Origin: Bidens hawaiensis
Taxonomy: Eukaryota > Streptophyta > Magnoliopsida > Asterales > Asteraceae
Length of the DNA: 64,000 nt
Reading direction: 5' to 3'
Assembly (NCBI GenBank): GCA_021521415.1
Contig: JAIQDT010005823.1
Span: 1-64,000 of the forward strand
The first letter of the stretch is position 1; each line of letters begins with the position of its first letter. The position numbers and the translations under genes were made by a program. This document shows, in pieces, positions 46,805 to 56,372 of the stretch. The notes beneath the pieces were generated by a model. The model was not told the DNA's origin and ran no database searches. It saw only the letters and a list, made by a program, of their open reading frames with translations.

Positions 46805-46920
46805 AAAGTGGCATAAAGTGGCATAAGTGGCATAAAGTGGCATAAGTGGCACAAGTGGCATAAAGTGGCACAAGTGGCACAAGAGGCACAAGTGGCATAA
46901 AGTGGCATAAGTGGCATCAA
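46805..46920. repeat. Short tandem repeat (GTGGCATAA/GTGGCACAA)n
   Basis: About 11 units of 9-11 bp. Confidence 0.92.
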
Positions 46921-47561
46921 TGGTTAAGCTGTAGGGGTAATTAATTGGCTAAGCTGTAGGGATAATTAAGTGGTTGAGAAGTAGTGGGTTAGACAGTGGG
47001 TTAAGTGTCTTCGGACACGTATATGATGCATGTAGTGGTTGTATGATAAGTTGCTTGATTAACTAGAACTCACTCAGCGTAGCTGACTTTTAGTATGCAC
47101 GCATGTGATCAGACCAAAGAACTAGCATGAGGATGGCACATGGCATGGATTGAACGGCTGGCATCTTAAGATGAAAGAAAAGATGTTTTAAATTTAATGA
47201 TTTGTTTTATAGTATCAGAGAAGAGATTGAATGTTTTGTAACGAATGCTTCAAGTAAACGTTTCCGCGAAAGTTTTAATTAACTCTTATTGCAAGAACTG
47301 TGTTTATGAGTAAATCCGACGCTAAAGTAGTTCTACCGGTTTGGGGCCTTACAGCGGGTAGGTGTGTAACCTCCTCGCAAGTCAGGAGCGTTGAGTTTCA
47401 GTTGTATAGGTTCTCCACGAGGTTTTGGTAGTTTTAGACATAGTGATCAATTATGTTTAAACAACCAATTCCATCTTGGAGCATCAAACAATCTAGTTCT
47501 CAATGTTCCCGCTATGCGGGGATGTTATATCCCTTTCCACAAGCATGGCCCAGAAGATCCT

Positions 47562-47850
47562 TCTTGGTTTCAATTCCCTGCGAATACTAAGTATGTGAAG
47601 GGTTTCGCCTTGACACTGTACCTGCACTCGTCTTATAGTTACTTTACTTCCAAGGTATTCTTGGCTTCAATTCCCTGCGGGTGCTAAGTATGTGAAGGGT
47701 TTTGCCTTGACACTGTACCCGCACCCGTCTTATAGTTACTTGGTTGCCAAGGTATTCTTGGCTTCAATTCCCTGCGGGTGCTAAGTATGTGAAGGGTTTT
47801 GCCTTGACACTACCCGCACCCGTCTTATAGTTACTTGGTTGCCAAGGTAA
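47562..47850. repeat. Tandem repeat, about 97-bp unit x3
   Basis: Three copies beginning CTTGG(T/C)TTCAATTCCCTGCG and ending TTGCCAAGGTA. The second and third copies are nearly identical. They lie in the promoter-proximal region of the antisense gene. Confidence 0.92.
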
Positions 47851-48189
47851 GGGGGTGTATTCCCTCTTATTTTTGAATCTTTTTGAAATTCGAAGAGTTG
47901 GTGAAAGGATAGGAACAGTCCAACTGTTGAAGGGACGTCAGCGTGGTGTGACGGTTTCTTCTGACAGTTTCAGGACGTGCATGAAGTTATGGCGACGTGA
48001 CAGTATATGGTCATTCCAGATGCTTTTTCAGGCGCGTGGGCGCGAGTTTTCGGGCGCGTGGGCGCGAAGTTTACAGACGCGTCCTGTCAACAGCTGTTGC
48101 CAGCGTGCTCTTTCCACGTGTCATAGTTTCATTGCACCTGCGCTTTTTCGTCTCCCCCGCATTAAATTCATCACATTCATTGCGATGGG

Positions 48190-48198
48190 TATATAAAG
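48190..48198 (+). promoter_or_regulatory. TATA box of the antisense gene
   Basis: TATATAAAG within GGGTATATAAAGGGGG lies 121 bp before the ATG at 48311. It points rightward, opposite to the LTR promoters. Confidence 0.7.
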
Positions 48199-48310
48199 GG
48201 GGAAGATGATGCATCTCAACTCACTCACTTTTTCTTCTAAGCGATTTCCAGCGAATACTCTAACTTCTGTCGAGCATTCTCCTGAAATCGTTCTTCTTTC
48301 CATCCTCAAC

Positions 48311-51300
48311 ATGTCTTCCATTCGTGATCCTGAGGCTACTGCCGAGGAGTCCGATGTATACTCTGAGAATCCGGTGTCCGCGTCTGACAAGGACGATAAG
48401 AGTACTGCTGGCGAGTGCCAGTGTGCTCTTTCCGTCGACCTTTATCAGCACATCGTCAAGAAGTTCATGCTCGAGCCTTTCGAGCCTGAGTTTCCTGAGC
48501 CTCACCAGACGGTGTACGATGCCCCCAAGGGCAAGATAGGGGTGTATGCTGCATTATTCATCTATGGGAATCTCAGGTTCCCATTGACGAAGTTTGTGTA
48601 CCGTGTTCTGGAGAAACACAGTGTACATTTGACGGAGGTGCACCCAATGGCGATCGCAAAGGTTCGCCACTTTGAATGGGTGTGCCACATTCTGGGCGTT
48701 GAGCCTCGCGTCGACCGCCTGATGACCTTCTACTCCTGGAGGTGCATCCAGGGCTGGTATACCCTGATTACTCGGATCAAGGGTTTGAAGATCTGTGCTA
48801 CCGAGCGCAGTCTTCGGTCTTGGAAAGTTCTTCTATATCTCTGCCCGTGTCGTCCCCATAGCGATGACATTCAAGAACGGGAGAGCACTCCAGAACCTTC
48901 ACGCCTCCAACTACCAAGAGGCGGAATGGTTTACCAATATCTCACGGATCCAGACTCCGGTTTATCGCTTTGCGGGGTCTGGGATGGTGATGCTTGGGAT
49001 GAGCCGGGTATGGAAGGATGCTGGGGCAGAGGCGCCACAGATTCCCATCGTTCTTGAATACGGTTCGAATTTTATTCCCTATGGTATGTTCCATCTCTTT
49101 TTGCTGATTTAGGGTTTTTCTTCTAACTGCTTTTCTGTTTATTTTCAGAGGGGAACAATTTGCAGTCGCTTCTGCAACCGCGTGAGAGCGGTGGTCCCGC
49201 TCGGTTGGGTACTCGTGCTCTCGACGAGAACGAGTTGCCCATCTTGGAGCAAACGGCGGATCGGTTTGTGGAGGTCTACCCGCCAGGCCACGAAATTCTG
49301 AGCGCCACGCGGCCAGGTAAGGGTTTCATTTACCCTCGCCCTCTTCATGCTCAAACCTCTGCTGGAGTTTCTCTAATTTTGTCATCTTCTGATGAGGAAT
49401 CCGCAGACGGTCCTTTCTTCGTGAGGAAGAAGAAAGCTGCAGGCGTGAAAGGCAAGGCGAAGGTTGCCTCCACTGCCGATCAGGGGAACCGGTCTGACTC
49501 GGAGACCGAAAGTGAGGAGGCGGCGGGGAACACTGGTGGTGGTGAGACAACTGTCTCGGAGGTTGAGACAGCTGCCACCTCCGCGCGACCAAGTTCTACG
49601 ACGGTGACTGGCGTGAAGAGGCCAGTTCCATCGGGTTCGCCCCCGCCCGTCAGAACCTTCAAGATTAAGAAAACTCGTAAGTACCTTTTATTTATCTTAC
49701 CCGCAATTCTTTTAGCCATTGTTTTTAATATCTTGTCTTCATGCAGGCGTGGATGTAACCGCATTCCAAAGTGATGCGGGAAGGAGCAGTTCTGGACCCA
49801 CGACGGTAGGTTTGGTCAACCTACCCGAGGCGATTACCTAGGCAGCTGCGCCTGTTTGCAGCATTGGTTCAGTTGCTCATACCGTAGAGGCAACTGTTCC
49901 AACTGTAACGTCCTCTCCGCCGGCTGTCAGTGCCATATTCACTGCATCCTTCACTGAGCCGGTGGTGATTGTTTCTGCGGGCTCCTCCGCAGCGGCGGCC
50001 ACGGTTGTGAGTTCACCTCCAGTGAGTTCACCTCCGATGGTCTCTACCGCGGCGGCTTCAACCGTGCCTCCGGCACCGGCGATTACCTCGTCCCCGGCCG
50101 GTTCAGCAGGTATGTTCAGGGTTGGGGCTTCTAGCCAATCTCTGCCTCCTTCCCATCTGCCTGACCTCTTGGATGGATATCCCTTAGGTTCGGGTGATGG
50201 GTTTGGCGGCTATCGGCCTGTTGTCGACCTTACAGGTGCGTAGGGTTATTTTGGCCTTTTTATTTTATTTTATTTTATTTTTTATCATCTTTTCCTAACT
50301 GCCTTTTGTTTTTGCAGTTTCGGATTCCAATGAGGTGTATGTTCCGCGGTGGAACATCCGCCGGGGAACAACCCTTCGGACGGCTGTGGACTGCGTCGAG
50401 TGGGCGCGTCACGCAGCCCCAAGTGGTGCGTTGGGGGAAGCTATGTCTAGCTACCAGGAGGGTAGGCTGACGAACGAGCTTCGGATTCTCCTTTCCCGGA
50501 TGCAGCCGTGCGTCGAGTTGCTTTGTCGTGAAAACGACAAGTTAAAGGCGGCGCGTAGCCAGGAAGTGGCCCAGGCGCGGACTATCCGGGAGGAGAACAG
50601 GAGACTTTCCGCCATTTCTGCGGAGAAGGAAAAGGCCTTCAAGGCCCTCGAGGTTGAAGTTCAGGCCCGGCTCGAGGCCCGTTCCAAGGCTACCCAAGCT
50701 GTTAACGAACAGCTTAGGTTGGCTAAGAAAACTGCGCGGAATGCGACCGAGAGGGCCATCAAAGCTGAAGTTGTTACTGAGCCTCTGCGCGCCGAGAATG
50801 AGGAGCTTAAAGCCAAACTAAAGAGGCTTCAGCAGGCTCATGATGCCTTGGCCATGGAAGACGCCAAGAAACTTCAAGAGATCTTGGACCAGAGGGGTAT
50901 GCTTGATCATACTGAGCGTAAGCTGAAGGGCGTTGAAGAGGCTGCTGCTAAGGAATTGTTGCTTGCCAACCTTAACAAAAATGAAGCCGAACGCGCCCGC
51001 AACCAAGCTCAAGCTGCCCTCCAGGAAGCTCTGATCACCAAGGAATGGCTTTTACGAGAAGCGTTGCCGCAGGTATGCGTAGCTTCATAATGTCTTTACG
51101 CTTTTCTTTATACTTAGAAAAGTTTTTGATACATATATTTTTTTTTGTAGGTTGTGCATCGGATCTTCACGAACACATCTTATGACGATGCCATGAGCGC
51201 AGCCCTCAACGCTTCTCATGAGGATGGGGAAAAGGCTGGTTTCTTGCTTGGTCTGGGGTTTGTTGAGAAGGGCATCCCGCCTTCCAACTTCCCTCTTTAT

Positions 51301-51495
51301 GACGTGGACACTGAAGCTGCCTATGACCAAGCAGTGAACCAGTATGCTGCCTTCCCGCATCCGGTGGTGGAGAAGGTGAACGAAATTGCTGCTGCTGATG
51401 ATGGGCTAACCATTCTCAAGACTTTCCTTGAACCGCCACAGCCAACTGATGGTGCGGGTACAAGTGGGTTTGGAGGGAGTGGTCCTGAAGTTTGA
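48311..51495 (+). pseudogene. Antisense additional gene of the Tat-like element (five or six exons; broken)
   Basis: Start ATG 48311 (MSSIRDPEATAEE). Exons with consistent phases are 48311-49083, 49149-49676 (a further intron from 49317 is possible), 49747-50235, 50318-51072 and 51151-51495. Exon 1 holds the putative gypsy type transposon domain (NLRFPLTKF, VHPMAIAKVRHFEWVC, then in another frame FFYISARVVPIAMTF and RIQTPVYRF). The middle is acidic, Ser/Thr/Pro/Ala-rich and disordered with a basic KRP/KIKKT patch. Exon 50318-51072 is a long coiled coil rich in Glu, Lys and Ala (LCRENDKLKAARSQEVAQAR). The last exon is globular (FTNTSYDDAMSAA, YDVDTEAAYDQAV). Breaks are a frameshift near 48820 and TAG at 49839-49841. 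The function is unknown. Its own TATA box, five spliced exons and trailing polyadenylation-like ATAAAT point to a once-functional separate gene. Confidence 0.83.
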
Positions 51496-51765
51496 ACCTT
51501 GAGATCCCTTCCCACCGTTAGGATAGATTTATATTTCTGTAGGCGGGTAGATACCCGGTCATTCTTGTAATGTTTGAATTTTTTTATGAAATATAAATGT
51601 TTGTGCGGGTAGGACCGCCACTTTCATTGGATGACTTGCTTTATAAACGTTATATGACTTGCTCATGCATATTATAATTTAATTTGGCACTTGTTTTGCC
51701 TCATAAACAATATATGATTCGCTCGTGCATACTTTAGTTGAACTTAGCAATTTTCCAAGTGTTTT

Positions 51766-52262
51766 GAATAAGTTAACCGTTCGACGCGTGGTTGTCAATA
51801 GGTTAGTGTTCAGTTTCCTCTATCATGATTGTGCGGGTAGGACCGTCACTTTCATTTAGTGGGATGACCAACCTTTACCTATAACTGACCTGCGTGAAGG
51901 TTTTCGTTAGAAATTTTTTGCCGTTTTTTGTGTTTATACGGGTTTTGCCGCCGTCCACACGCAACGACTTCCCCACTTATTTATGCGGTGAATACCGGCA
52001 TCAGTGTTTTGATAAGTTAAACCTTTCGACGTGCGGTTGTCAATAGGTTAATGTTCAGTTTCCTCTATCATGATTGTGCGGGTAGGACCGTCACTTTCAT
52101 TTAGTGGGATGACCAAACTTTACCTGTAACTGACCTGCGTGAAGGTTGACATCATCTCTTAGAAATTTTTGCCGTTTTGTGTTTATGCGGGTTTTGCCGC
52201 CGTCCACACGCAACGACTTACTTCCCCACTTATTTATGCGGTGAATACCGGCATATCAGTGT
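51766..52262. repeat. Tandem duplication, about 245-bp unit x2
   Basis: Both copies hold GGTTGTCAATAGGTTA, ATTGTGCGGGTAGGACCG, GACCTGCGTGAAGGTT and TTTATGCGGTGAATACCGGC. They lie between the 3' ends of the convergent gag and antisense genes. Confidence 0.92.
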
Positions 52263-52560
52263 GGAAAGTTCATAAGTATAAATGTAAGACCATCTGCGTC
52301 AATGTAATAAGGAGAATCATTTCCATTAGAAGTGGCTCTGGGCCTTTTCTTTACAAGTTTGGAATTGATCTACATGCAACCTGTGTAATTGAGCTCCCTT
52401 CCATGTTCTTGGGATGGGGGAGTCATCGAGCCTTTCGAGCCGATATGCACCTGGTTCGGAATCTCGTTGTTTACGCAGTATGTAGTCTCCAACATTGAGG
52501 CTGTAGTTTCATTCGTGTTTTCCCCAACTGGGGTTCTACATGCATTAGCCTGCTCAGCGT

Positions 52561-54095
52561 TCATTGCGCCACGAGGTGCGTGAGTTTCCCATCTCTGACA
52601 AATGCTTCGATGACGTCCTTCAAGTCTAAGCATTCCTCGGTGGAGTGGCCTTTTGTCCTGTGGAAGTCACAGGATTTGCTTTGATCAGCGTTTGGACGCT
52701 GTCGGATAATTGGAGCCTCTGGCCATAGGAGCCTCTCGGTGGCGAATATCTCGGTGACGCTTTTGGTGAGTGGCGTCCATCTGGAGTTCCGGTTCGACAA
52801 CTGCATGTTATCCCTTCCGCCTAACCGAGGGTGTGAGCCGGATGAGGTGTCAAAGTTTAACCTTGACTGCCAAATGCCTAGCTTCCTCTTTTTGTTTAGT
52901 CGGGCGGTAAGGACGTTGTTTTCTCTTGTTTTCTGAGTGTAGAGGTTTGTGCTCTGGGGAAGATCTCTACCCAGTTGCTTTTCCGTTTCCGCGAAGCGTT
53001 TAGCTGCTGTCATGATGGCATCCCATGTGGATGGCATGCCATCTTTACCCGTCAATGTGCGGATAAGCTCCGGGTATTCGGCGCCTTGGATGAAAGCTGC
53101 GCGAACAAGATCTTCGCTTATGGTGCCCAGACTCAGTTTCTTTGAATTGAAGCGCGTGATGAAGTCTAGTAAAGACTATCTTCTTCTCGGATGCAGTTGA
53201 GGATCGTCCATTGCTCTTCGGTATACTTTCTTTGTTGACTGAAGTGTTGGCTGAACTTTTGCTGGAAGTCAGCCCAATCGTAGATGTGGTGGACCGGTAG
53301 ACGGTCGAACCACGCTCTGGCTGCCCCAACAAGCGTCATTTGGAACATATAACACCACGTGGGTTCCGTCCAATTGCTGACGGTTGCCCCCGCTATGAAT
53401 CTGTTCAAATGATCGTCTGGGTCAGATATACCATCATAAGTGCCGATGTTGGACATCTGTTTAACACTCTTCGGGGCGATTGCTTCCGCAATGTCCCTTG
53501 CAAACTTGGACGTTCCCGCATTTGCAACAGTCGGTCTAAAGGTTTTGGAGAAGTCACGTGGGTTTCCCCCCGCGTTCCTTTGTTTGAAGGTTTCTCCAAA
53601 ATTCCTTCTTCGTTGGAAGTCCGTTTCCTTACGCTTCCCTTTCGCCCTATGGCGAGGGTTTGCGTCGCTGTCGGACTCCTCCGAATCATCGTCCCAGTAC
53701 TCGCACTCATTGCTCATGTTGAGCTGTTGAGTGCTTCCAAATTCGTCAGCCTGTTGGAGTGAACGTAAGCGTTCATCCAACTCAGCTTGGAATTCCTTCT
53801 GACGTGCTTCCGCCCACGCTTTAACTTGATCAAGTGTTTGGCGGGGGAGCTTCGTCTGTCGTCTTTCCACCCGGGTATCAATGAATCCCATGGGAGGATT
53901 GTTTACTGCACTTGCCCCGGCTTGGGTAACCGGGGTAGTGTTCGTAAAATTTACTGCACTTGCCCTGGCTTGGGTAACCGGGGTAGTGTTCGTAAAATTT
54001 GTGTACTCGCCGGTGTTCCCCCCAGTAGCTGGGGTTGTGGTTACCGGAGTTTCTTGGTCACTCGTTGGCCTTGGCAACGGAGTAACCTTAACCAT
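52561..54095 (-). pseudogene. gag of the Tat-like element (frameshifted; pol absent)
   Basis: Starts ATG 54095 (MVKVTPLPRPTSDQ), 66 nt downstream of the right LTR. Order: Thr-rich N-terminus with a tandem duplication (TNTTPVTQA twice), a charged linker (DDDSEESDSDANPRHRAKGK), then the retrotransposon gag core (GTYDGISDPDDHLNRF, TLVGAARAWFDRLP, FQQKFSQHF). A frameshift near 53180 moves the frame. It resumes on the way to KDGMPSTWDAIMTAAKRF and a Cys/His stretch CDFHRTKGHSTEECLDLKD, ending at 52561. Gag forms the particle and binds RNA. No protease, reverse transcriptase or integrase sequence follows: about 60 bp beyond the gag stop the sequence is non-coding. The element therefore needed pol from a partner. 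Confidence 0.88.
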
Positions 54096-54150
54096 CTTTC
54101 CAGAAGTTTTGAAAAAACTGAAAAAGAATTAGTTCTAGCTTTTATGCACG

Positions 54151-54160
54151 GATGGCGCCA
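54151..54160 (-). promoter_or_regulatory. Primer-binding site
   Basis: The minus strand reads TGGCGCCATC one base after the LTR end. The first seven bases match the 3' end of plant tRNA-Asp; the match then weakens. Confidence 0.65.
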
Positions 54161-54161
54161 A

Positions 54162-55146
54162 TGAAGAAACACTAAGTGACCCCGGCAGATTACGGATAAT
54201 CTGGGGGTTAAGTAGATGTTTCCCACGAGGGTTAGCTCCGGCAAAGATGGTTATTCCTCTGATGACCTGCAAAACAGACACCGTGAGCTCGTCACTGAGA
54301 GGGGGGGGTACCTCCTTGTGACCACCCTCCGGCGTGAGAATCAGACTAGATTGCTCTTGAATATAAGTGTATATTAAGAGAAATTGCTAGAGCAGATATC
54401 AGATAATATATGGGGATATAAGATAAGATATGATACCGTTCCAAGGTGTTGGAGTATTTATAGCCGAATGTAGGTTTCCAAGCAGGGTCAGCCAGCTGTA
54501 TAATATTCCTTTTCTACCAACTGTGGGCTACGCACGTGCCATGCTGGTGGTTGGTGGGTAGGCAGCGGCTGATAGTGACATGGCCGGCTGTGTACTATTC
54601 CTTTTCCACCAACTGCAGGCTATGTACGTGCCACGACAAGGGTTGGTGAGTAGGCAGCGGCTGATAGTGACATTTTGTACTAGAGCGTGCTCCTCGTCGT
54701 ACTGTTGTCAGTGAGCTGTCACCCTGTGATTGGTTCATGGGCTGCTTTGGTCAGATCTTGTCTATTTTGTCCATACCTTGGCAGGTATAGTACAAAAGAT
54801 CCTACAGAAGCGTACGGACTGGCTCATTTGGGCGGGAGTATTCCCGCCTTGCTCATTCCTTCTTCAGGTGACTACTGAATTATTGAGAGTTAGTGCCTTG
54901 TGCGTGTAGCCTTGCTATTAGTGCGGGTAGCCTTCCCTGATGGCTTGTATCCGCAGCTGCGGAAACAGGCGGGGTACTTCACCATTGGGAGGCTTTTCCT
55001 GCGGGAACAGCTGGCGTACTGCGCGTAAGGTCTTCATCTCTCTGAGCATGGTGGGTCCTGCGGAACCAGTTGGTCTTTGCGCAGACGTCCCTCTTCTAGG
55101 TGAGTCTTGCGGGTCCAACTGGGCCCTACTGGGACCTACCTCTTCA
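54162..55146 (-). repeat. 5' LTR of the Tat-like element
   Basis: 985 bp, near-identical to 44156-45139. A minus-strand TATAAATA lies at 54462-54455 and would start the gag-containing RNA. Confidence 0.95.
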
Positions 55147-55151
55147 GAATC

Positions 55152-55819
55152 GATCACTATAAAATAGTGAAAAAGAAAAAATCTTTTAAAAATGTTTTTA
55201 AATTCTTCATTAGGGTTCAATCAGATAAGCTCATTCAGCATAGAAGGTTTCATCCTACCTGGCACGAAAAAACATATAAAAAACCTACATGGTGCCAATC
55301 ATCATCCGACACGTGGTGTCGACAGGCTATAAGAGAGTTGAAGTACACATGTGTGCCCAGGCGTGGGTCGACTATGTGGGTCTTGGGTCTTTGGTACTTA
55401 CGCTAGGGAGGGCCAGCCATGTGGGTGTTGAGTCTCTGACGCTTAGGTTAGGGAAGTGTCATGATTTGACTTTGTGTTTGTCGAATCACCGGTGGTTACG
55501 TTGTGTGGGAGCCATATAACCATGTGTAGGATGACCGTTGGTGTTAGGTTTGGTTTTGTATGTTATAATTAGTGTGTCGGCTAGGATGCAACCTTTCTGC
55601 TGAACGAACTTAGGTTTCAAACTCTGATTAGTTCTTTTTGGATTTGATTATTTTTTAAATAACAAAGTCTCCGACTATTTAGTTAAAAAAAGAGAAAAGA
55701 AACACTATTGATCAAAATGACTGTTTTGAAGATTTTTCACTTTATAAACAGATCAACCAAAAATGACACAATTAATTTGTGAGATAAAACAACTTATTTA
55801 ATATTTTTTTTAACGACTA
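55152..55819. other. Spacer to the right of the Tat-like element
   Basis: A G/T-rich stretch (55300-55600) with GTGGGTCTTGGGTC-like near-repeats. No gene is supported. Confidence 0.45.
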
Positions 55820-56110
55820 ACAACAAACTAAATTAAACAATAGCATTAGTAAGAAGCTTAGCAAAACAGTCTACATGGAAAAAAGAAATATAGACACACA
55901 AGATGGGCACTTTGCTAAACAAATGTTCTACCAATTCATCTTCCTTCATGCATAGATTACATGTAAACGGTCTTGACAAGCCTCCATATGAAGAAAGCTA
56001 CATTTAATGGCCACTCATTTCACCCTAACAAAGTTTTTAACCTGTCAATCCGAGAAGACACAATTTGTCAGTATCGTTACCCTAAACAAACCCGATTACG
56101 GATTACCCTT
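55820..56110 (-). pseudogene. LINE remnant (zf-RVT region)
   Basis: The minus strand, over several frames, shows FFIWRLVKTV, then CNLCMKEDELVEHLFSKVPI, the Cys-x2-Cys and His-containing finger after the LINE reverse transcriptase. Stops and frame changes make it a relic. It is a third fragment of this class in the window. Confidence 0.6.
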
Positions 56111-56369
56111 TCCTCCATTGTCACACCGTCTTCACTATTAACCCATTGAAATGCTTATTAAAAAGTTCACTATTAAGATTCTGAAAAGAGTTTTTTAATA
56201 AAAGACAAATACTATTAAAAAACCAACATACTTTCTGTTTTATGTCATGAAAGTCCTTTAAACAATTTTTTATACATTAAAGTCCCTACACATGTTAAAT
56301 TTGAGCACAAATATAGCATAACTTATGAAAATGTTTTTTTTTTCTTTTTTGTTTATGTTGGCATGCAAC
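56111..56369. other. AT-rich spacer before the CACTA element
   Basis: No coding or repeat signal apart from T-rich runs. Confidence 0.4.
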
Positions 56370-56372
56370 ATA

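Larger units (their letters stand above)
45324..47353 (+). mobile_element. Gypsy solo LTR, 2030 bp, inserted in the Tat-like element
   Basis: It starts TGTAACATCCC and ends GGGGCCTTACA, and is flanked by GCGGG on both sides (45319-45323 and 47354-47358). No internal region remains, so it is a product of LTR-LTR recombination. A TATAAATA near 45523-45531 is in good context for its promoter. Two tandem repeat blocks lie inside (46016-46265 and 46805-46920). It is related to the antisense LTR fragment at 16542-17345. Confidence 0.93.
44156..55146 (-). mobile_element. Complete non-autonomous Tat-like LTR retrotransposon with antisense gene
   Basis: Both LTRs begin TGAAGAAACACTAAGTG and end CCTCTTCA on the plus strand, and both flanks carry GAATC (44151-44155 and 55147-55151), a perfect 5-bp target duplication. 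The element reads leftward: primer-binding site at 54160 beside the right LTR, gag at 54095-52561, no pol, an antisense gene at 48311-51495, a polypurine tract at 45140 and the 3' LTR at 44156-45139. A 2.0-kb solo LTR of another family is inserted at 45324. Antisense additional ORFs between gag-pol and the 3' LTR are known in Tat/Retand-type Ty3 elements. The two LTRs differ at only about 20 places by eye, so insertion was fairly recent. Confidence 0.93.

Noticed and set aside
48121..49764. Minus-strand frames over the antisense gene
   Set aside because: They are shadows; the plus-strand exons have matching phases and splice sites.
53340..54164. Plus-strand frames over the gag region
   Set aside because: They are shadows of the minus-strand gag, whose domain signature is clear.
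44156..55146. A large tandem or segmental duplication suggested by the two identical 985-bp blocks
   Set aside because: TG...CA ends, primer site, polypurine tract and GAATC flanks show they are LTRs of one element.
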